42,234 nucleotides of DNA, from NCBI GenBank assembly GCA_000434395.1, contig FR878797.1, positions 18,201 through 60,434 on the forward strand, read 5' to 3'. Source of the stretch: Clostridium sp. CAG:568. GTDB lineage: Bacteria > Bacillota_I > Bacilli_A > RFN20 > CAG-288. The first letter of the stretch is position 1. Each line of letters begins with the position of its first letter. Shown one piece after another: positions 10,201 to 18,500 of the stretch. The notes beneath the pieces were generated by a model. That model did not search any database. It was not told where the DNA came from and saw nothing but the letters and a program-made list of their open reading frames with translations. A program made the translations under genes and the position numbers.

Positions 10201-10930
10201 TGATAGTCATGACCTTTGTAGCATCAGCCGAGAAATCGATTTTATAATTCTTAGTTCCTAAATAGATAAAAGGTATGATATCAAAGACACCTAAATAGTC
10301 ACTCATATCTTCCTTTTCTTCATCTGTCCAATCACTTACGGAAGTATCATCAAATTTTTCAGACCAATATGCACGTAATTCAAACAAACCATCTTTGTTC
10401 GCTTCGACTATAACATCGATGTCAATCTTGTCGCTATTTGCAACAAAAATGCTATTGACAACCATACAACCCCAATCATAGCTGATATAAGTATCCTTAG
10501 CATCTTGAAGGTTGGATGAGACAAACTTATTTCCGACCAAAAGAAGGTAGGACTTATATCCATCATTAGCATCATCACTTACATAAGATACATCTATGCT
10601 TTTACCGATATCGATATAAGGAAGAATATTACCTCCTAAATACTGAACCATGCTAGCAGTAACTTTCTCAGTCCAAGGTGAATCCTCTGGTTTGATGATA
10701 TCAGGATCATCTTCTTCATCAGGGGTAGAAGGGGTAATTGTAGTTCCACTTCCGCCACCCGCACCTGTATCAGATTTAGGGACGTCAGGCTTAGGTGTAG
10801 CAGTAGAAGGCTTACCAGTATCGGTAGCCTTAGGAGTCGACACTGTACTAGTTGGTTTAGTAGGATTACAACTAGTCAAAAGAATAGGTAACAATAATGC
10901 TGAAAAACTTAAAATTTTTCTATATTTCAT
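7295..10930 (-). CDS. Giant nine-repeat surface lipoprotein, copy 1
   Basis: I chose the ATG at 10930, giving 1211 residues. It is preceded by GAAAGGA at usable spacing and opens a textbook lipoprotein signal, with lipobox LTSC and Cys at residue 21; an ATG further upstream at 10981 would put 17 residues before the signal. A Thr/Ser/Pro/Asp linker (22-85) should lift the rest off the membrane. Residues 86-1211 are nine tandem units of about 125 residues. Each opens with W, then a charged helix, then a core like LPYIYLGT, then a GGTW/GW-type motif and alternating beta-like segments. No catalytic motif is recognisable. The linker end (DPDIIKPEDSPW) is almost identical to copy 2, so these two are close paralogues. 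It probably acts on the cell surface; its function is unknown. Confidence 0.9.
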   Translation of the reverse strand: MKYRKILSFSALLLPILLTSCNPTKPTSTVSTPKATDTGKPSTATPKPDVPKSDTGAGGGSGTTITPSTPDEEDDPDIIKPEDSPWTEKVTASMVQYLGGNILPYIDIGKSIDVSYVSDDANDGYKSYLLLVGNKFVSSNLQDAKDTYISYDWGCMVVNSIFVANSDKIDIDVIVEANKDGLFELRAYWSEKFDDTSVSDWTDEEKEDMSDYLGVFDIIPFIYLGTKNYKIDFSADATKVMTITGGTWDDQVCDIFQETFADPIWTVAQDPKDMSKYTATYTADNGSVLVATLGTYHNKAQVVVSLDEKFDNTNQDHWSKTVKDNIAKSLGGLTLPYIYLGTVSPEVNSYNTNSRKLYLKGKLWDDSLLTKAKETLEGDGWTEQVAEAEADDTAEETSKTFSKTVGINDYKAVIEKNIDGDPIFVVSRTEIFTPSSLTAWPDDLKTQFTAKYTDGMDEIPFVYIGTTTPYVDGSVDKYDPNFIICGGKYDAKTIELFDTAYDSDSGWTLIKDFDSTKDYSSRCLVQRIALKEINGNVYKVALFKDGEDDDETAYIEIAKSAVMPATTATDWSEGAKAVIKILGENVSIPFFDTGSTEDEIKFADGSLEFNLKFSYDNIESFMLNTKDAFDAAGWDTQLTMCTSLYSHDEAYIKGLYATKAFDDGRTLKISFKYSNSSYSPSISNIISYDETYDEDNAPTAWTSEITNTLHTAYGEDFDLPYLYLGTKYPMYTYDAKAREFNIYGNTYDSKIFTNAKAAFSSDKGFVYDSSRSYGTSLYFTYKLANKDILTLHIARDISTDVPYIKITYQEGFIPENGKEWTAEIKTAFSQEFGSESAIPYIYLGTVLPSVATKTIGTTMNVITITGSDWNDDVLELAKTKLDADTADGGWHADYCSAFSSYSTSKDCMGGYKILSDGSQIRILVKKYSDKITMSVYHDLAVSNLSTTPSTWASLTKANASNNEDIVYQMNYLFQNHAVDPFIYLPPTGLGEDMGISTPSDLISWNRKLRLYTRNTVFSPLYVNKAVEALEAAGFETTYSPFGYYTYPSVVATKTNPDGSYFKITYQSNYSSEASDENGIEATIFYLPNFSSVTRTDWHTNVKQRMKNELNFDVPYFNMGVDEPYTFYYSSSNQLVVTGYNYGGDSEIAAAKTAFDAAGWHTLETYIVSNDVVYKSLTGYCEKNGRICTVDIKPNIGTEIKVAMTLTAFDKA

Positions 10931-10947
10931 ATGACACATTTCCTTTC

Positions 10948-10959
10948 GCTCTTTTGAGC
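10948..10959 (-). promoter_or_regulatory. Leader hairpin of lipoprotein copy 1
   Basis: GCTC-TTTT-GAGC forms a small hairpin between the -10 box and the ribosome-binding site, at the predicted 5' end of the mRNA. The decayed leader near 6902-6939 keeps the same hairpin. Confidence 0.4.
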
Positions 10960-10966
10960 TGAAAAT

Positions 10967-10994
10967 ATAATAACACAACATTTTTAAATGTTAA
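10967..10994 (-). promoter_or_regulatory. Promoter of lipoprotein copy 1, with inverted repeat over the -35
   Basis: On the minus strand -35 TTAACA (10989-10994) and -10 TATTAT (10967-10972) are separated by 16 nt. A perfect 7-2-7 inverted repeat, AACATTTTTAAATGTT (10977-10992), overlaps the -35 and spacer and could be an operator. In AT-rich DNA it could also be chance. Confidence 0.5.
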
Positions 10995-11099
10995 TACCTT
11001 TATCAATTTAATTTATAATTAAGTATACAAACCTAAAAGTGTTAAGTTTTATTTTCTATTTGAGTTATCTACTTTAATTTTGTTAAGTGATATACAAAA

Positions 11100-11134
11100 A
11101 TAAGCTACTGAGCTTTAGAAGCTCAATAGCTTAT
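11100..11134 (-). terminator. Terminator left behind by the decayed paralogue
   Basis: ATAAGCTA and TGAGCTT pair with AAGCTCA and TAGCTTAT around one mismatch and a 3-nt loop. TTTTTGTATATC follows on the minus strand. It sits just past the stop of the 11172 pseudogene, showing that this was once a separate transcription unit. Confidence 0.75.
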
Positions 11135-11171
11135 ATAAATTTATATAGAAAATTAAATAATTGCTGTTTAA

Positions 11172-11516
11172 CTAATCATTAAATCCAAAAGATGGATGTA
11201 CATTCTTTACAAATGTAATTCTAGTTTTGAAATACTGGAAAGTAGAATAAGTCCAATATATTTCAGGAATAACATTTATTTCATAGTAATAGTAACCAGT
11301 CTTGAAATCCTTATAAATAGCTTGTATCGATTTAGCTAATTTATACATAGCATTGTCGTAAGAACTACCTTCACTCGAACTATCATAATATCCTAGGTTA
11401 TTATGCCCTTCCTTGACAGTCCATCCTGCATCAGTCAAAACTCAAGCAATATCATCCATTTGATTCTCGTCGTAGTTCATCGCATTGATATAAACCAATA
11501 AATATTTAAAGTTGTT
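11172..11516 (-). pseudogene. Truncated C-terminal repeat of a fourth lipoprotein copy
   Basis: The minus strand encodes about 115 codons matching only the last repeat of the intact lipoproteins. It starts KYLLVYINAMNYDENQ, aligned with QLVVTGYNYGGDSE of copy 1. It then runs through VLTDAGWTV (aligned with AAGWHT) and ends ITFVKNVHPSFGFND before TAG. An in-frame TGA at 11442-11444 interrupts it. No signal peptide, start codon or repeats 1-8 remain; the relic begins immediately beyond the terminator of copy 2. It is the 3' stub of an array member lost by deletion. The gap from 10995 to 11580 otherwise contains only the two terminators listed. Confidence 0.75.
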
Positions 11517-11527
11517 AAGATAAGAAA

Positions 11528-11558
11528 AACTGCTGAATCCTTATAGGAATCAGCAGTT
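11528..11558 (-). terminator. Terminator of lipoprotein copy 2
   Basis: A 14-bp stem with one A-A mismatch (AACTGCTGA paired with TCAGCAGTT) and a 3-nt loop. TTTTCTTATC follows on the minus strand. It lies 22 nt past the stop of the gene ending at 11581. Confidence 0.75.
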
Positions 11559-11580
11559 AATTATCATTTTTTTCTATCTA

Positions 11581-14500
11581 TTAAATAATAAATTTAGAAT
11601 CAAATCTTTGTATTGAATAAGTAACACTATAAATAGCACTTGAAGAATATTTGCAATACAAATTAGGCTTAGCTGTAAAAACAAACGCATCATCACCTAT
11701 TGTTTTTGTTGCTGTAATTACTTTTGTTAAAGCATAATATTTAGAGCTTGGAATCTCATATGACATAGATGTCGACCAACCATCCGCAGCCAATATTGTA
11801 GTAATTTTGCTAAACTCATCTGCATCATAATTATATCCAGTAAAATAAATTCTATCAGAGGTAGCAGTAGTTGCCGATGGCGAAGCATATAAAGTCACGT
11901 ATCCAGTTTTACTAACTCCTATATTGAAATAAGGAAGAACAAATCCAAACTTTGTTTCCATATATCCTTTAGTCTTATCATTCCATTCAGTTATAGAAGA
12001 ATATTTTGAATATGAAGGCAAATAAATAATTTTCACATCATATCCAGGTTGAGTCGGCTTGGTGGCAGTTGCACTAGGATATGATGATGAATTTGTAGAA
12101 ATATGAATATAGAATTGAGATCCATCTGTATTTTTGATATGAGCAACTATTGATGGGTAAGCTCCATGACCAAAAGCATCCAAATCAATTTCATATCCAG
12201 CATTTTCAAGGGTATCAGCTATTCTATACAAATTTGATGGTGCAAATTCAACATTATATAAATTGAAACGAACACACTTATTTGAAGTTTCCGTTGTTGT
12301 CGATGACACGTTAGTTAACTTTAATCCATCTTTTAAGGGTAAGAATTCTGGAATAGTTTTATTGTCAAATACTGATGCCATAACAGTACTCAACTTTTTA
12401 GAATAACTGGTCGCAGTAGCATCAGTTAAATCATTCCAGGTTTTAACTGTAGCAGTCGAGTCCACTTTATCATAATAAATGTTTAATACGATAGGAGTTT
12501 TAACATTATTAATAGTCGCAGAATTTTTCTTCAATTCCAAACGCAAAGCAGAATGATCACTGTAGATTTTATAAGCTTGAATAGATTGAGTAGTTTCTTT
12601 AACTATTTTAGTATGCCATCCACCATCCGTTGTATCAGCATCTAACTTTTCTTTAGCCAAATCTATAACTTCACTATTCCAAGTAGAACCAGCAAGTTGA
12701 ACATATAATTCATCAGTTACTTTCTCATTCTTAGTAATATAAGGAGTAGCTGTTCCTAAGTATATGAAAGGAATGCAAGTTTCACCTTTCAAATCATCCT
12801 TTAAAATAGTCTTTACATCAGTAGACCAATCAGTAACTGTTCCATCGTAGAAAGCTTCAACATCAGTCAAAGTAATCAAAGGTCTTGAATTAGATTTGGA
12901 TAACTTTACGGTTAAAGATTTTCCATCAGATGATATCTTCGTCGCATTCAAATTGGTTGCGTTTGTAGTTACATTATTAATAGTAAAACCATTATCTATA
13001 AGAACTTGTTTTGCTTCTGCAATAACAGGGTTAGTCTTATTATCTCCCCAGTCTCCACCCCAAATTTGCATTGTTTTACTAGTTTCATTGTAAGTATGAA
13101 TAGGACGGTTTGTACCTAAATAAATATAAGGTAACACTGATCCAAAATTTGTCTGCATAGCTTCTTTCAAGCTATCACTCCAGTCAGTAGGTGCGTTTTC
13201 CTTATCGTATGTAGCTTCAAAGCCGGCAGTTATAGTTGTCTTTTGACCAGATTTTTTTCCATTTCTTCCTAACTCAGCTTTTACAAATACTTCTTCACCG
13301 CCAAATGTCTTAGTCGCATAAACTTTATCAATATAACACTCAGAAATATAAGAAGCAGTGAAGAAGAAATCACCACGATAAGTTAGTGTGACATCCCATC
13401 CAGCTGCTTTAAATGTATCATAGAAGTCTACTAAGTGAGATACAGCGTCATCATGAGCATATGTATTATTGATAGTCAAAACTCCACTACCAAATTTAAT
13501 TTCATCAGCATCTTTTCCTGTATCGAAAAATGGAATTTCAACATCACTTCCTAAAATACTAGAAACAACTTCTTTTGATTCAGCCGTCCAATCAGTATTA
13601 GCTGTTAAAGAACTATTAACAAATTTTCTAATTTCAAACGATGTAGTTTTGTTTTCATCTTTTCCAGTTGTGAATAATCCAACTTTATATGTAGCATCTA
13701 AATTGTCAAACTTTTTCACCGCTGCTCTATAAACATAAGTGCCACGTGATGAATCCCTAGAATAAGTATTCATTTCACTTGCTACATACCATCCGTCTTC
13801 TTCAAATACTTGGTCGAATAAAGTTACGACTTTTTCATTATATGCCCCGCCATAAATGACCATTTCACTATCATCTATATATGTAGTCGTATCAATATAA
13901 GGAGAAGCTGTTCCTAAATACATAAAAGGAAGAATTTCGTCAATTCCATCGGTGAATTTATCTGCAAACCCATCTTTAATAGCTTGAGTCCACGCAGTTA
14001 TTGTAGATGGATCATAGTTCTCTGTCTTAGTCACAACTAGCTTAGGATAATATTCACCTTCAGTCTTTGCTGCTTCTTTTGTTAAAGTAGCTTTATAACT
14101 ATCATGTTCTCCACCTAATAAAAACTCGACTTTAGTCTCACCTAATGGTGTATCAGTATCATCGTCAGTTGCATCATCTGCTTGATCAGCTTCTACTTTA
14201 TCAGTCTCAGTCTCTTTGACTTCAGTCCATCCACCATTGGTTACAAAAGCTTCTCTAGCATCATCAAAAATAGAATTGTCCCACAAACCACCTGATAAAG
14301 TTAATTTCCTTGAATTTGAATTAGTAGAATCAATTGTAGGATGAACAGCGCCTAAATAGACATAAGGAAGCGTCTTACCATTGCAGATATTAGATATTTC
14401 AGTCTTGACATCTGATGGCCAGTCAGTTTGATTCTTTTTGCTGAACTTTTCATTTAAAGCTACTGTCATAGTAGCTTTATTACCTGTTCCTTTTGCTAAA

Positions 14501-15354
14501 GTAGCAACCACTGTGGTTCCACTCAATTCATCTGTATAGGTAGCAATTTCTTTAGATGCATCTTCAGTATCTACTTTAACTACCCAAGTAGTTCCAGCAA
14601 AAGCATCTTCAAAAACTTGATCGACTTGATCGTTCCAAGTTCCGCCAGTCACAACCATCACTTTAGAAGTGTCATCGTTAAATTCCACTGAATAATTAGT
14701 GGTTCCCAAATACACGAAAGGAATGTTGTAATACTTTCCAAAATAATCTTTTAGCTTAGTCTTCTCTTCATCCTTCCAATCAGTGACAGCTTCAGGATCA
14801 AATGGCTCTGTATAATAAGCCTTCAATTCAAACAAATCTTTATTACTAGTAACTGAAATTTGAAGATGTTGTTTCTCTGACTTAGCATAAAAACTAGTGT
14901 CATAGACCATAGTAGACCAGCTGTACCCATCGTATAAGTTCTCAGCATCTGTCAAACTTGCTTCGACAAATTTCTCGCCAGTCAATACGAGACTTGATCT
15001 ATAGTTATCTTTGGAGTCATTCTCATTCCATTTAATGTCGATATCTTTTCCAATATCGATATAAGGCAAAATGTTACCTCCTAAATACTTGATCATAGCT
15101 TTAGTGACTTCTTCACTCCAAGGAGAATCCTCTGGTTTGATGATGTCAGGATCATCTTCAGGCTCATCAGGTGTGGAAGAAGTTGTCGCTTTTACACCAG
15201 TATCAGTTTGCTTTGAAGTAGGTGTAGTTTTAACAATTGAACCAGGCTGAATAGAAGTCGGAGAAGAAAGAGTTGAACTAGTCGGATTTCCACAACTAGT
15301 CAACAACAACGGTAATAAAAAAATAGAAAATGTTAGTGCTTTTTTGTGTTTCAT
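11581..15354 (-). CDS. Giant nine-repeat surface lipoprotein, copy 2
   Basis: This 1257-residue protein starts at 15354, with AAGGAG upstream. The lipoprotein signal ends LLTSC with Cys at 21. A Thr/Ser/Pro linker then ends in DDPDIIKPEDSPW, shared almost exactly with copy 1. From residue 79 nine repeats of about 131 residues follow, each with a W-led helix and a core such as LPYVYLGA, IPFVYLGT or LPFMYLGT. Repeat 5 instead has IPFFDTGKDADEI, and repeat 8 has a divergent PEFLPL core. Both deviations occur at the same positions in the other copies. A GGTW/GGW motif marks the middle of most units. Acidic insertions lie between repeats 3 and 4. The protein is predicted to be anchored on the outer face of the membrane. 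I recognise no known domain. Confidence 0.9.
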   Translation of the reverse strand: MKHKKALTFSIFLLPLLLTSCGNPTSSTLSSPTSIQPGSIVKTTPTSKQTDTGVKATTSSTPDEPEDDPDIIKPEDSPWSEEVTKAMIKYLGGNILPYIDIGKDIDIKWNENDSKDNYRSSLVLTGEKFVEASLTDAENLYDGYSWSTMVYDTSFYAKSEKQHLQISVTSNKDLFELKAYYTEPFDPEAVTDWKDEEKTKLKDYFGKYYNIPFVYLGTTNYSVEFNDDTSKVMVVTGGTWNDQVDQVFEDAFAGTTWVVKVDTEDASKEIATYTDELSGTTVVATLAKGTGNKATMTVALNEKFSKKNQTDWPSDVKTEISNICNGKTLPYVYLGAVHPTIDSTNSNSRKLTLSGGLWDNSIFDDAREAFVTNGGWTEVKETETDKVEADQADDATDDDTDTPLGETKVEFLLGGEHDSYKATLTKEAAKTEGEYYPKLVVTKTENYDPSTITAWTQAIKDGFADKFTDGIDEILPFMYLGTASPYIDTTTYIDDSEMVIYGGAYNEKVVTLFDQVFEEDGWYVASEMNTYSRDSSRGTYVYRAAVKKFDNLDATYKVGLFTTGKDENKTTSFEIRKFVNSSLTANTDWTAESKEVVSSILGSDVEIPFFDTGKDADEIKFGSGVLTINNTYAHDDAVSHLVDFYDTFKAAGWDVTLTYRGDFFFTASYISECYIDKVYATKTFGGEEVFVKAELGRNGKKSGQKTTITAGFEATYDKENAPTDWSDSLKEAMQTNFGSVLPYIYLGTNRPIHTYNETSKTMQIWGGDWGDNKTNPVIAEAKQVLIDNGFTINNVTTNATNLNATKISSDGKSLTVKLSKSNSRPLITLTDVEAFYDGTVTDWSTDVKTILKDDLKGETCIPFIYLGTATPYITKNEKVTDELYVQLAGSTWNSEVIDLAKEKLDADTTDGGWHTKIVKETTQSIQAYKIYSDHSALRLELKKNSATINNVKTPIVLNIYYDKVDSTATVKTWNDLTDATATSYSKKLSTVMASVFDNKTIPEFLPLKDGLKLTNVSSTTTETSNKCVRFNLYNVEFAPSNLYRIADTLENAGYEIDLDAFGHGAYPSIVAHIKNTDGSQFYIHISTNSSSYPSATATKPTQPGYDVKIIYLPSYSKYSSITEWNDKTKGYMETKFGFVLPYFNIGVSKTGYVTLYASPSATTATSDRIYFTGYNYDADEFSKITTILAADGWSTSMSYEIPSSKYYALTKVITATKTIGDDAFVFTAKPNLYCKYSSSAIYSVTYSIQRFDSKFII

Positions 15355-15390
15355 AATACATATGCTCCTTTTGCTTTTTAGAACAAAATT

Positions 15391-15419
15391 AGTTTATCAC
15401 AACGAAAAGAACTCAAGCC
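15391..15419 (-). promoter_or_regulatory. Weak promoter of lipoprotein copy 2
   Basis: By alignment with the copy 1 leader the -10 is TAAACT (15391-15396). GGCTTG at 15414-15419 lies 17 nt upstream as a poor -35. TTGAGT (15411-15416) is a better -35 but only 14 nt away. The weak elements would suit an activator-dependent promoter. Confidence 0.35.
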
Positions 15420-15442
15420 TTATATTTTCTTATATTTTTTAT

Positions 15443-15456
15443 TGAAAGCGGTTTCG
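15443..15456. promoter_or_regulatory. cre-like operator upstream of lipoprotein copy 2
   Basis: TGAAAGCGGTTTCG matches the CcpA catabolite-responsive consensus TGWAANCGNTNWCA at 13 of 14 positions. It lies about 90 nt upstream of the copy 2 start, just above the promoter region. A CcpA or other LacI-family regulator could bind here. No regulator gene is in the window. Confidence 0.4.
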
Positions 15457-15514
15457 TATATTGCATAAATATCAGGCAACTTATAAGCATTAATATAATT
15501 TTTTAACAACAAAA

Positions 15515-15543
15515 AAACTAGATTTCATTTAGAAATCTAGTTT
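15515..15543 (-). terminator. Terminator of lipoprotein copy 3
   Basis: A perfect 12-bp stem (AAACTAGATTTC paired with GAAATCTAGTTT) with a 5-nt loop. TTTTGTTG follows on the minus strand. It lies 30 nt past the stop of the gene ending at 15573. Confidence 0.85.
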
Positions 15544-15572
15544 CATTCCAAATATAAGATTAGACTTTATTA

Positions 15573-18500
15573 TTATATGATTTGAATAGTCAAAGTCACG
15601 TTTTTAACAAATCCAGAGATATTAGGAGTCATATCTAACACGAATGTTTTGCCTTCGTGCTCATATTTTCCATTCAATCCCTTGTATATTGTGCCATCCT
15701 TAACTAAATAAGAGTAAGAGATATCCCATCCACCATTCTTCAAAGCTGTATATGCCTTGTCAAACTCAGCTTCAGAATAGTTATAAGCAGTAATGGTCAA
15801 TTTGTTAGATGAGAAGCTGGACTTAAGAGTATCATTCCAAGTCGCACCCAAATCAAAGTAAGGTAATACATAGCCATTCAAATTAGAGCTCATGGCATTC
15901 TTAATATCACTATCCCAATCAGTCTTGCTGTCATCAAACTTCTCATAATTATAGATATATACTTTGAATCCATGACTGATTCCATATTTAAGATATCCAT
16001 CATCATCTAAGCTCATATCACCATCACCAGGTTTGAAATCGATCACGAAATCTCCGTTATCAGTAGTCTTAGTAGCTGTAAATCCAGGCAAGGAACCTTG
16101 AGCAAAAGGATTCAAAGTAACTGCAAATCCTTTGGAAGTCAATGTTTCCATAGACTTGTAAATTGAATATGAAGTCAATTCAGTATAATAATTATTGAAC
16201 GAGACTCTTCTATTAGAAACACGAGATACATCTATAGAAGTGCTAGACACACTTGAATCATTCTCAGTAAAATACAAGAAGCTAGGAATATCAGCAGCAC
16301 CAGTAATTCCAAATCTATCCTCTAAATATTGGGTAGCAGTGTATCCACCATACTTAATTGAAGACCAGTTAGTAGGATTCTCGTTATAAGAATGAGTGTT
16401 TTCTGTATCAAAGAATACATCCATCTCGATCTTATCATTGCCATTCTTATAAATCTTCAAACGCAAGTATTTATTATTGCCTAAAGCTTTATAAGCAGTG
16501 ACTGCAGAGACTGTATTCCAGCCACTTTCTATTTGTGTAAGTTCAGCATGCCATCCACCATCAGTTGTATCAGCATCTAACTTTTGTTTAGCCAAGTCTA
16601 ATACTTCATCCTTCCAATTTTCACCGATAACACTGACTGACTTCGTATCGGAATTCATCAAAGTCTCAGCACCGGTAGTTGAATCAGTGACCTTATATTG
16701 GTTTTTGGAGGCACTTACTGTAGGTGCAATAGTTCCTAAATAGATATAAGGAACAGCATTCTCACCTGTCAAATAAGAGCTGAATGCAGTCTTAATAGGG
16801 GCTGTCCATTCAGTTCCTGCTGTGGGATCAAATCCTTCTACAAATGAAAGTTTGAGAACAGGTCTATCCTCGGACAAATCCAAATCAGCAGTCAAACCAT
16901 CGTTATGAGTATTTGTATACTTAGCAACCAGTTCTTCACTGCTAGATGAACTTTCATCGATAGTATATCCGGCAGCAGTAAATGCAGTTCTAGCATCAGC
17001 TAAAATTTGATCATTCTTTGCATTACCCCAAATGCACATGATTTCATTGCCGTCACGGCCTTCATCATAAGTGAAATAAGGGGATGTGGTTCCTAAATAG
17101 ACATAAGGCAATGTGAGTCCGTATTTAGTAGAAATCTCACTTGTAATATCGCTAGTCCAATCAAAAGCAGCTTTAGACTTGTTGTATTTTTCTTGAGCCG
17201 CAACTGTTCCATACATATAGCCATTGGAATTTGATTCGACCTTGATTACAACCGTCTTATCATCATCAACCTTCTTAGAAGCAAAGATATAATCGAAATC
17301 ACAGTTAGCATTTAACTCAGTACGATACATATTGTGACCGAGCTTGGCGAAAGTCCAACCATCAGCCTTCAAAGCTTGATAAACTTTCCAAATTCCTGTA
17401 CTCAATGTTCCACGAGTATAAGAGAAGTTGATTTTAAGCTCTCCATTATAGTCAGTAATTGAAGCTTCTCCACTATTTGATCCAACGTCGAAGAAAGGCA
17501 TCTCAAAATCAGTTCCTAAAACATTCTCAAACGTCTTCTCAGCTTCAGCACTCCATTGAGTAGAAACATTAACATCAACTGATTTAGTGATTTCAAGGAA
17601 TGCTGTCTTGTCTAAAGACACAGAAGTATCTTCATACAAAGAGAACAAAGATACCTTATATACTTCATTTCCTACTTTCTTAAGAGCAACTCTATAGACG
17701 GCACTCTTATCATCGTTATAGCCGCTTCCATATGCGTCATGGTCTTCGTTTGCGACTATCCATCCAGATTCTTCGTTGAACTTTGTATCAAATTCAGACA
17801 AAAGTCTTTGATCGAAATGACCACCATCGATAATTAACTGTCCGTAAGAAGTTACTTTAGATCCATCCATTTCATTTGGTGTTGTCATATCACCATTGAT
17901 AGAGGGATTAGCTGTTCCAATATAGACCTTAGGAAGTGTATCATCCAAAGTATCTTCAAACATATCTTCAAATTTAGTCTTAATTGCTTCTGGCCAAGCT
18001 GTAAATGTATCAGCGTTGTATTCTTCACTCTTCATGATAGACAAACGTGGAGTTCCATTTGCATCTTGCATCTTTGTAATAGATACCGTGATTGTTTGTC
18101 CGTTGACAGCCTTAGAGAATTTAGCAGAATTAGAGCCTTCTTCAACAGCCTCGCTAGTCCAACCATCTGCTTCAAAAGAAGCCTTGGCGCTAGTCAAGAT
18201 TGAATCATCCCAATGTTTTCCTAAAACTGTAACTCTAGCACTGTTTGTGTTGGTGGCATCAACTCTAGGATAAGTAGCTCCCAAATAGACATAAGGAATT
18301 TCTAAATCGCCAAATGATGCATTGAATTTAGTCTTAACTGCTTCTGGCCAAGCTGTTTGATTCTTAGCATCAAACTTTTCATTGAATTCAACACTCAACT
18401 GAGCTTTGTTGTTCTTTTCTTCCAAAGTGGCTGTAAATGTACTAGCATTATCTGTTGTATAAGATGCTCTCTTAGTTGTAACAGGATCATCTTCCTTAGT

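Noticed and set aside
11442..11444. In-frame TGA in the lipoprotein relic as possible recoding (Trp or Sec)
   Set aside because: The aligned position in intact copies is not Trp, TGG is used for Trp nearby, TGA ends real genes here, and the relic lacks a start and eight repeats.
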